From: Hamiltosporidium magnivora
Taxonomy: Eukaryota; Microsporidia; Dubosqiidae
Reading direction: 5' to 3'
DNA length: 22,359 nt
NCBI GenBank assembly: GCA_004325065.1
Contig: PITI01000099.1
Coordinates: forward strand, 1-22,359
The notes beneath the pieces were generated by a model. That model did not search any database and was not told the origin of the DNA. It saw only the letters and a program-made list of their open reading frames with translations. The translations under genes were made by a program, and so were the position numbers. This document shows positions 8,880 to 17,083 of the stretch, piece by piece (the stretch's first letter is position 1; every line of letters begins with the position of its first letter).

Positions 8880-9420
8880 TGAAATTAATGATAGACTTGA
8901 GGCACTATGTATTTTTCTATTCTAAGCTCATATAACATAATATAAAAACTGATCCATCTTTTTGTACCAGGAACTTTTAACTTTTTTTGCAACCTATCAT
9001 TTAATTTTTGATTCATCTGTTCAATTTGTCCCCGAGCCTTTGAATTATGTGTCTTCCATATATTATTTGAATTTTAAGAGCAAAAGTATGTTTCCTGAAA
9101 TTCATTTTGAAATTCTTCATCATTATCGGATTGAATCGCTCTAGAATACCAAAATTATAATAGAAATTTATATAAATCTTCCGGACCATGAAGTCTTGTT
9201 GATCGTCTTAAAAATACAGAAATGCTTTGTATAAGTGTCTATTATGCTTCAAGTCCAATAATCCCATTATTTTAATCAGCGTATCTTCTAAGATCTGCAC
9301 AAACAACAATCATAAATAAATTATAGTATTTTTCTAAATTTATTCATTGGTAAGAGTCATTTGCTGGGGAATCGTTTCCTCATAGCATCTTATTGCATTA
9401 TAAAATATTTATTTAGTCGA
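8880..9420 (-). mobile_element. Broken DDE integrase of a retroelement
   Basis: Read on the minus strand, the sequence carries the order of a retroviral-type integrase core. A first segment has VVCADLRRYAD (first Asp) near 9280-9320. Next comes QSDNDEEFQNEF near 9105-9135 (second Asp, usual form QSDNGxEF). Last is KARGQIEQMNQKL near 9020-9045 (Glu, usual form xxQGxVERxNxxL). About 34 residues separate the second Asp from the Glu, close to the D,D-35-E rule. A Trp near 8957 (KRWISFY) fits the following helix. Several stop codons interrupt the frame, and codons after about 8900 are badly eroded. The element is therefore dead. The family (LTR retrotransposon versus a Maverick-like integrase) cannot be settled from this fragment. 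Confidence 0.7.
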
Positions 9421-11901
9421 TAATATAAAACAATAGAAGCCATAAAACTTTGCATTGGGAGTTTTATATATGTATTGCCTGTTAATCGTTTAGTTTAGAA
9501 GACTATAATCCGACTATATAAATATAGAAATATCATAGGAGCAATAGAAGGTGGAGTAAATACGAAATATTCCGGAAGATATAGGATAGGAATATAATAT
9601 AAATAACATATATCTATTATAAATAAAGGGAGTTATTAATATATAAATTTGCATTAGAAATAACGGTGCTCAAAGGACATGGGTGGCACTAAGAACCGTG
9701 ACATTTAATAAAGAATTATTGAAGACAATAATTAACTCGTTAAAATCCAGATAGTATAAGCAATATGCCCAAAATAATTTCTGATTGTACCGGCGGCCAT
9801 CATATCAGATGCAAATTGCTAAATCACTACAAATTTTTACAATGACTTGAGAAATTGTGGCTGTATTTATATTTACGTGGCACGGTAAAACATTATTTTA
9901 GATCATCAAAAAATTTCTCAAAAGCTCCAATTATTTGAATTGCCCGTAACATATACATGCTAATTTTAAAAAATAATACATTTCATGTTTATTACCAAGT
10001 GAATTAAAATTCCAAACAAACTATTTATCATTTTAAGGTAAGAAAATTCGTGAAACATAATTAGTAGTTAAATTTGTTCAAATGTATGTAAATACTACAA
10101 GAACAGGCTGTAGTGTTGCTGAAGGTTCAGATTTTTATTTCGATATTGTTTAGGAAATGTTTTGTTCAAATCATATATTTTAAAATCTATTTTAACGTTA
10201 TTGTTGATTTAACCAATATTATACTGTTCATCAAATTTATGCAAAAACTTTCGATGTTCAAGTAACAAAATTTCGAACCTAAAAAGTAAAATATTTTCAA
10301 TTTTTCTTAATACCGTTTTTTTATTTTCAATCTATCCTATATTAACGCTTTTATCTATAAAATGTAAGATTTCAGAAACATCTTAAATTATTTAGAAACT
10401 GTGTTCAATATGGTTCAAAGCTTTTTTTAACTTTTCTTGCACTATAAATATCATAAAATGCTAATTTTAATATCAGCTTTTATGAAATCAAATATAAAAA
10501 ATAAAAACATTGAGTGATTTACTTCAAGAATGAACTTTAAAATTTATATTTCATGTAGGTATGCGCATCTAGATGTTATAGTATGGAATAAAAACATATG
10601 TATTAATACAAAAGGGTATTTAATCCAAAAATGACATATATTATATACAAAAAATGGGTTTATAAACTATTAATTCAGACTTATATTTTGAAGAAAAAAT
10701 CAATAATTTTCTCATTTTTATGAATTTTGGTCATGATTTTGATATTGTATATATATTTTGGTTTCAATAAATTTCATTATTTACTTCATTACTGATACAT
10801 GAGTAGTCGAAGACAAATTTTTTGATATTTAATTTAAAATGATTTTACATCATCTTTTACGTAATTATCACAAGAAATCGTCCACGTATGTAATTTTGTA
10901 TGTGATTAAGAAGAATAGTAGTTGATGTTAAAAATAGAAATTTTATAATTAAATTTTTTGCTTCTATCCCTATCTGGACACCTTCTAGAATTACCTAATA
11001 TTGTTTTTATTTAATCATAAATTTCTCCTTTAGAATTCTAAATCACTGTCATATCTTTCAAAAATTCTCTTAATTTATATTTATTCAAAAAAAAAATATT
11101 TTTCTTTATATAAGTAACAATTAGTTAAGAAAAATTTACGTTTTTTCATTTATATTACCATAATAATCCTTTACTATTAATATTCTATACAATATTCGCT
11201 AGAATAAAAACTTTTACTTATTTTAAACAGTTCAATTTTGTATTAAATTACAGAAAAAAATAGAAATTTTTGTAATGAAATCATAGAAATTGAAATCATT
11301 GATTTTTTTTAATTTATTTTTTTCCAAATTAAAAAATAACGATTTTTCTTGTTTTTAAAGTCACACATTCACGAAAAACGATTTTTTTCTATTTTTTTAA
11401 TCGATTATAACTTATAAATTATTTTTCTATCTTTTTATCTTAAAAAAAATAATAAAATTTTTATCTTTAGCTTTACATTTTTTCGAATTATTTCAAAAAA
11501 AATAAAAATTAATCACCACTTTTAAATCGATTTCCTTTTTTGATTTATTTATAAAAAAAATATTCATTTCTTTAATTTTTAAAAATTTATTTTTGTATCA
11601 AATGAAATAAAATTTATAACAAATTTTATTGTTTTATTTGGTATTTAAAATAATTTTAGTATTTTGAGCCCAACTAGCTTTTCACAAATTTTGTAAAATT
11701 GTATAATTTCATTTGTATTTTAAATATTTTTTTTTGGTATTTTTAATTTCATTTATATTTCTACAACTGTTGTTAATTAAAATAATTTTTAATTTACTTT
11801 TTTTTCTAAAAAAATATTATTCTAGGGTCTACAAATATAATAATATGTTCGCCATGAATAGTAATTAAATAAATTACATTTTTATTTGGCAATACCCTTA
11901 G
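9421..11901. other. Gene-poor region upstream of IRE1
   Basis: There is no intact gene over about 2.5 kb. From 9541 to 9890 the DNA is less AT-rich and has short open pieces, such as AIEGGVNTKYSGRYRIG and PAAIISDANC, that faintly recall an IS1595/ISXO2-type transposase; this is not strong enough to call. Between about 11090 and 11830 the sequence is nearly pure A/T with many A and T runs, as expected for IRE1's 5' flank. Confidence 0.4.
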
Positions 11902-11904
11902 CCC
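11902..11904 (+). promoter_or_regulatory. CCC near the IRE1 start
   Basis: CCC lies two bases before the ATG at 11907, and another CCC lies at 11895-11897. Neither has the five-base spacing of the other genes, so this is weaker support for the start. Confidence 0.35.
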
Positions 11905-11906
11905 TA

Positions 11907-14150
11907 ATGCTATTATTTGTACAACTTTTTGCATGCGGTTTATTAATAATTGAAACACAGGATGGTTTTTTACATGTTTTAGATAAAGAAACGATGAAAG
12001 TGACTACATTATTGAACATTAATCACATTATAAATGAAGATAGCAATCAACACACTGGACTTACATATTTTACACCGAATTCTTCTTTAAATTTAACAGA
12101 ATATAATAATAAACATTCTAAAGAAGAAAATTTGAATTTAGAATTTGAAAATACCAAAAATATTCTCCTTAAAGAAGATCAAGAAAAAGTATTACCAAGC
12201 CATAAAAAATTTATTGATAGTCTCTTTTTAGACAGTAATGGATATTTTTTTTATAAAGAAAATGGAAAATTAGTCAGTATGAATTTATCAATTGTAGAAA
12301 TAATCGAATCTCCCAAAATAGTCCGTAATACAGTTTTAGTCTCCGATAAAAATGTGACAATTCATAAAATATTTATAAATAATATAGAAATACATGTGTT
12401 TATTGTAAATGTTACCATAACTGCTATTGATGCCTTATCGTACTACAATAGAAAAATATTTTTTTCTTATATTTATTATCCATTTACCAGTGTATGTGAG
12501 GACTTGATATTTCAAAGAAATTCTGTTTTTTTAAAAACCAAATTTCAAACTGTAGAATTTAATTCAAATATTGTTGGTGCTTACATGATAAAGAAACATT
12601 ATAATAATTATTATTTTAGTAAAATATTTACTGTTTCTAAAATGGCATTGCCATACATTAAAAGTAATAGAAGAAGTAAACTTGTATATCTTTTATCATT
12701 TGTAGTTATTGTTCTGACAATCATTATATTTCGATCCAAAAGAAATGTTGTAAATATTAAAGAAATTATTGCAGATAGGAAGAATTATGTTGTAAGAAAA
12801 GGATTTTTTGATAAAACAGTTGTAATAGTTAAGGTGTATAAAAAGGGAGATATTAGAAGTGAGAATGAGGTAAATATTTTACGAAAGAATCAAAGTTTAA
12901 ATATTGTGGGATATTTTTATCAGGAAAAAAGAAGATGGAGTACTTTGATTGTAACTGAATATTGTAAGAGTTTGTATGATTGTAATAATTTTAACTGTTT
13001 AAGAAGATTAAGTTGTGATATTTTGAATGGAATCATGTTTTTACACTCAAAAAATATTTCGCATTTAAATTTAAGTTTTCAATCAGTATGTATTAGAAAC
13101 GATGGATGTGGTATTTTGACAGATTTTGAAGATGCAAGGTATTTAGATAGTAACCTGTTATTTTTAGAACATGAAATCGGAAGTAAAAATTTTAGAAGTA
13201 ATGAAATTATACTTTTTAACCATAAAATTCAAAATTTAAATTCTCAGATGGCTTTTAAAGCAGATATTTTTGGATTGGGAATTATTTTATATTTTTTAAT
13301 TACAAGAAGACATCCTTTCGATTTGAATGTAAACGGTATTCCACTTGAAAATATGTATTTCTCTGATGATGAAAAGTCGGATTCACCTTCAAATGAAACG
13401 ATGGGAGATCAAAAAAATAATAAATCTTTACCAAATAAAAAACCCGATTCTCCTCCGTATGAAGATAAAGTAAGTAATAAAAAACATAAATCAAAGAATA
13501 AAAATTTAGAAAAGGTTGAATCAAAAAATTCTACAAATGAAATTAAAAAGATAAATCCAATTGAAACTAGTTTGTGTAAAAATATCATTAAAGATACTGA
13601 AAATGATTTTGAAATGAATATACTTAATGACAAGTATAAATTGGTTTATTTGAATGATCATAATTTACATGATTTGGTATGTCATTGTCTCAAATTACAT
13701 TATATGGATCGGCCAGACATTTTTAATGTAAGTTGTCATCCATATTTTTGGGATAACGAAAAAAAGTTTAACTTTCTTGCAAACCTTAGTGATATTTTAG
13801 AAAACAAAACCGAGGAATCAAAAAGGGTTTTTTTAAGGCTTGAAAGAAACAAAAGGAAGGTTTTTAATAAATCTTGGATTTTGTATTTAGACAAGAGAAT
13901 TGAAGAGGAACTCAATATTTTTAGAAATTACAATTTCTCAACACTTAAAGGACTTTTAAGGGCAATCCGTAATAAAGGCAGGCATTACAAAGAACTGCCT
14001 AGTGAAATTAAACAACTATACATTTCATTTCCCGAAGGATACGTGGATTATTATGTTAAAAGATTTCCTTCCTTACTTATGACCTGCTATTATTCAGCTA
14101 AATGTATTTCTACAGAAGAGCTTTTGAAAGATTTTTATTGTAAATTTTAA
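11907..14150 (+). CDS. IRE1: IRE1-type ER stress sensor, kinase-dead, RNase intact
   Basis: A 747-residue type I membrane protein. A short signal peptide (MLLFVQLFACG) is followed by a luminal domain (about 13-257) that begins with ETQDGFLHVLDKETMK, as IRE1 sensors do. A membrane segment spans about 259-275. The kinase-like domain (about 283-618) includes KADIFGLGIILYFLITRRHP and CHPYFW, both typical of IRE1. The KEN RNase domain (about 631-747) includes LLRAIRNKGRHYKELPSEIK. IRE1 senses unfolded protein in the ER lumen and cuts RNA on the cytosolic face. The RNase residues Tyr675, Arg688, Asn689 and His693 are all present with correct spacing. The kinase has HLN in place of HRD (Asp to Asn388), Ser390 for the catalytic Lys, Ser393 for Asn, DFE for DFG, and no glycine loop; the beta-3 Lys309 and Asp406 remain. 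A charged insert of about 100 residues (476-573) splits the C-lobe. The luminal domain is short. I chose ATG 11907 over an in-frame TTG at 11886. Confidence 0.93.
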   Translation: MLLFVQLFACGLLIIETQDGFLHVLDKETMKVTTLLNINHIINEDSNQHTGLTYFTPNSSLNLTEYNNKHSKEENLNLEFENTKNILLKEDQEKVLPSHKKFIDSLFLDSNGYFFYKENGKLVSMNLSIVEIIESPKIVRNTVLVSDKNVTIHKIFINNIEIHVFIVNVTITAIDALSYYNRKIFFSYIYYPFTSVCEDLIFQRNSVFLKTKFQTVEFNSNIVGAYMIKKHYNNYYFSKIFTVSKMALPYIKSNRRSKLVYLLSFVVIVLTIIIFRSKRNVVNIKEIIADRKNYVVRKGFFDKTVVIVKVYKKGDIRSENEVNILRKNQSLNIVGYFYQEKRRWSTLIVTEYCKSLYDCNNFNCLRRLSCDILNGIMFLHSKNISHLNLSFQSVCIRNDGCGILTDFEDARYLDSNLLFLEHEIGSKNFRSNEIILFNHKIQNLNSQMAFKADIFGLGIILYFLITRRHPFDLNVNGIPLENMYFSDDEKSDSPSNETMGDQKNNKSLPNKKPDSPPYEDKVSNKKHKSKNKNLEKVESKNSTNEIKKINPIETSLCKNIIKDTENDFEMNILNDKYKLVYLNDHNLHDLVCHCLKLHYMDRPDIFNVSCHPYFWDNEKKFNFLANLSDILENKTEESKRVFLRLERNKRKVFNKSWILYLDKRIEEELNIFRNYNFSTLKGLLRAIRNKGRHYKELPSEIKQLYISFPEGYVDYYVKRFPSLLMTCYYSAKCISTEELLKDFYCKF

Positions 14151-14759
14151 TAAATATTTTTGTGTAAGTAAATGATTTATTGTGTTTTAAATGTATTTTT
14201 TGATGTTAATAAATAATTTTGTTAAATAAATGAAGTGTAGTTTTTTGATATAAAATTTATTAAATATCGGATATTCTTCTTTCCTATTTTCACTTGCTTA
14301 GTTAGAATTTCTCGTTTTACAAAACTTTTTTATGCTTGATTGTTTGGTTTCGGTCATTATATCCTCACATAGAAATCGAAAAACTGTTGATTCAAATGTT
14401 TGCACATCTCCCATCTGCGTTATTTTTTAGTGTAGGTATAGGTTTTTAGGCTTCTCTTGGTTCTTTTATTACATCCACTGATGACTATTCTTATGCAATT
14501 CGAAAAATATCTCTAGATGTGTCATCTTCCTCAATTAGATTAATCTTTTTCGACTGTTTTTTTATTAGGCTATTGAGTTTGTGTAAGTCTCTAAAGTCTT
14601 GTGTATTTGTAGTTTTTTTAAACATAATTTATGATATTTTGTAACGTTATTTTCGAATCTCAATGAAGAGCTTATCGAAATATCAAGCTTATACTTGAGA
14701 ACTATTTCCTCGGATAGTAAGTTATCCTAATTAGATTTTTCAAGTTTAATCATTTGAAG
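14151..14759. other. Intergenic after IRE1
   Basis: AT-rich DNA follows the IRE1 stop, with no gene. The retrotransposon relic that starts to the right may reach back to about 14400, judging from a weak match around TCATCTTCCTCAATTAG, but I could not follow it reliably. Confidence 0.35.
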
Positions 14760-15600
14760 TAAATCTCAAATGAATATTTACACCTACGAGATATTATTAT
14801 TATCCTCATATTCACTAAATAATTCGAGTCTATTATTCCTGATTGTAACATTGGTTTAATCGGAGTGTATTATCTTATTTCCAGATACCCGTCATCGATA
14901 AGTTTTTAAACAAACTGACTTACAATTTGTTTTGTAAATTTATATTATATCTCTAGAACAAACAGGTGTAGGCGTTTTCAGCTTATATGACTGTTTTGCA
15001 CTTTTTTTCTTCGAAATGAGAGGTTTTGTTGGCTTGACTAACCTAAAACTTCACAAGAAAACTTTTTAACGAATGCTTTAATTTGGGCAAGCTGTAATTC
15101 ATTTTTAGTTCATATTTCATTTATGTAAGGAAAGAAGCAAGCAAAAAAAATCTTTTAGCATCAACCAATATATTTTGCTATCTAGTCTAGCCATGATCAT
15201 GCGATTTTTTACATTGAGCCACTAAGTGCTCTACCGTATTTCAGAATGATTTTTATAACGATATCGGCTTATTAAGATCTAAAATATCTTCTCATCTCAG
15301 GAAATATCAAAAAAATTGTTTCATAGATGTACACATATTACTTTTTGATTATAAGTAAGTGATTAATAGACTCGTGCTTTTTTTTGGATTTTATATTTAA
15401 AAATGAGATTTCATTCTAGAACCTTTTATGTTAAGCTTCTTTTAATATTTTTTCTTGGCATTATTTCTAATTTATAATTCACTTGGTGGATGTCATTTAT
15501 TAGTGGAATACAGACATAATTATATTTAGAATAAATAATATTACTGCTGTTTTGCTTAAATTGGTTGATTCTCTTTTCAGATAAGCAAAGAGTTCCAAAA
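14760..15600 (-). mobile_element. Degraded non-LTR retrotransposon 3' part
   Basis: On the minus strand the stretch near 15190-15240 reads TVEHLVAQCKKSHDHG, matching TVDHLATRCDKMLGHD of the better copy at 21930-21985. Further anchors keep their order and spacing. The segment near 15475-15515 reads HPPSEL, stop, IRNNAKKK against HHSKLYNARKN. The segment near 15545-15580 resembles IDQIAAIL. The block TTATATCTCTAG near 14945 corresponds to the PDIIIL codons. Many stops and small indels break the frame. This is a third, old copy of the same family in the same orientation. Confidence 0.6.
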
Positions 15601-15839
15601 GCATGTGTTTAGTTCACAACTAAACCACCTAGAATTTTTTAAGTTAGGATTTAGTGAATTAAGGTGTTATTATATTGCTGTATAATCTGTGTATATTAGT
15701 TTAAGCACACATCTGGACGCATCACAAATTTTAAAAATTGCCAGTTCAGGTCAAATTACTCTTGTATTATAATATATTTCCTATATGGAATGTTGATTTT
15801 TTTCATAAATAAACGTTATTCAATTGATCTATTGTAATA

Positions 15840-16025
15840 ATGTCAACCCCTATACCAGCGTCTTTTGAACTCTTTTATAATACATATGTATTAGATGCAC
15901 CAAATTATCTTTTATTAACGCAAGACTTTAATAAATACATAGAATTTAGATCAAGCTACTATATTTTACAGCACTACCTTATGGGAATTTTCTTTCTCTG
16001 TTTGTTTCTAATCCTTGTCTTTTAA
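15840..16025 (+). CDS. Possible small tail-anchored protein
   Basis: A 61-codon open frame starting MSTPIPASFELFYNTYV. It ends in an uninterrupted hydrophobic stretch, YLMGIFFLCLFLILVF, that reaches the C-terminus. The arrangement of a short polar head and a terminal membrane anchor is that of a tail-anchored or small single-pass membrane protein. No family is recognised. No CCC motif precedes the ATG. The frame ends inside the adjacent minus-strand MULE-like relic by about 18 bases. Because it sits among decayed elements, it may be a chance frame; the balanced composition of its first 45 residues argues mildly for a real gene. Confidence 0.35.
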   Translation: MSTPIPASFELFYNTYVLDAPNYLLLTQDFNKYIEFRSSYYILQHYLMGIFFLCLFLILVF

Positions 16026-16307
16026 AAGCCAAATCATTTCTTCTGTATTCTTCCGATAATCTGTCCATATTTGCCCAAATACTTTAGGAAAGGCATTAAC
16101 CGTTTTGAATTGGCATAGTATTACATATCCCTGATGTATCTTAATCCTTTTTTATTTCATATTAAAGTGAATACTCCCAGAATTTTCTCCACACAAAAAA
16201 TAATAAGCAAAATTTTCCATTGGTATGTATTCTTCAATAGAGTAAGAATAACCGCATTGAAAACCAACTTTTTTGGGATGAGTGTGTGTAATTGGTGTAA
16301 AAATCAT
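16008..16307 (-). pseudogene. MULE-transposase-like fragment with one stop
   Basis: A 100-codon minus-strand frame from an ATG at 16307 to a stop at 16008-16010, with one in-frame TAA at codon 52. Its segments VGFQCGYSYSIEEYIPMENF and YYFLCG fit the MULE transposase core (F/YQLYxIH, then Y.P..YFLL). VILCQFKTVNAFPKVFGQIW fits the later CDFExAxxNAFxxVFP block. The usual catalytic-region Asp of CDFE is Gln here. MULE transposase domains are common in transposon-rich microsporidia. Only the core is present and it lacks a key acidic residue as well as an intact frame, so it is a dead fragment. The family call rests on pattern recognition alone. Confidence 0.45.
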
Positions 16308-16384
16308 AGTTAAAGTCTAAGGTGGAATATAATCACTCTAAATATATCGCGAATCTTCTGTAATAGTTAGCTAGAACAGATTAA

Positions 16385-16588
16385 ATGAAAAAAATCGAAA
16401 AATTTACTTTTTCTTTCATACCGAGAGCTAAAAAAGAACTGGAATACGTAAGTAAGTTTGTTATAATTCTGATATAATTTTATCAGCATATTCGTTTAGA
16501 AAAAAAATTGGCAGAAATTTTGAGTTGTTTCGATTGTATTTCAGAGAATTATCAGGTTAAAAACATTAATATTTTTTTCGATACATGA
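16385..16588 (+). other. Candidate two-exon mini-ORF
   Basis: An ATG at 16385 opens 21 codons (MKKIEKFTFSFIPRAKKELE and Tyr). A GTAAGTAAG sequence follows directly at 16448. Removing 39 bases (16448-16486, ending ATCAG) joins the frame to 33 further codons beginning HIRLEKKLAEILSCFDCISE, with a stop at 16586. The unspliced frame stops within the would-be intron. Microsporidian introns are short, begin with GTAAGT-like sequences and lie near gene starts, so the layout fits. The 54-residue product is unrecognised and no CCC motif precedes it. GTAAGT is not rare in this AT-rich DNA, so chance is quite possible. Confidence 0.2.
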
Positions 16589-17083
16589 GAGTCAAAAAAA
16601 CCTTTTTTTTGATTTGGTAAGTAATTAATCATACTCAAAATTTTTACGAAACTCATCAATTTAAAATAAAATTAATATGTAACTGATTCAGAATGATTTT
16701 TGGTTTATTTAATCAATTTCTGCTTTTAAGGTTTACGTTAGTGAATTCTGATTCAAGATAACATACGGAGATTTATATTGTAAAAACCTAACATAGTTTT
16801 AATTCAAGACACAGCGGGTTTTCATATATATAGTCAGGATAAGTTATTTATTAAAAAAAATGCATTTATTCTACAATTTTATACATTATATTGATTATTG
16901 AATTGCGTTTTTTACTGTTTCTTTTATTACTTCATTGAATATTTAATACTACTGGTTTTATTTACCAGAATTAGAATATTTTAAGACTTTTCCACAATTT
17001 TACACATTAAACTTGCTTCTATCAAAGGAAAAAAAATATAATAGAGATTTGAGCAATTTCAAATAAAAATTTATTTATTTTAT
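16589..17083. other. 3' intergenic region
   Basis: AT-rich DNA with no gene between the mini-ORF and the stop codon of the minus-strand secreted protein gene. A second GTAAGTAA occurs near 16619. Confidence 0.4.

Noticed and set aside
8561..8935. 124-codon plus-strand frame
   Set aside because: No domain, no CCC motif, and it borders the minus-strand integrase relic, so it may be antisense to that element's tail.
16250..16307. HTHP in the minus-strand relic as a JAMM protease motif
   Set aside because: The Ser and Asp that should follow HxHP are absent, and later segments fit a MULE transposase core instead.
16134..16313. 59-codon plus-strand ORF with CCC two bases before its ATG
   Set aside because: It lies antisense to the MULE-like relic, whose motifs explain the sequence better.
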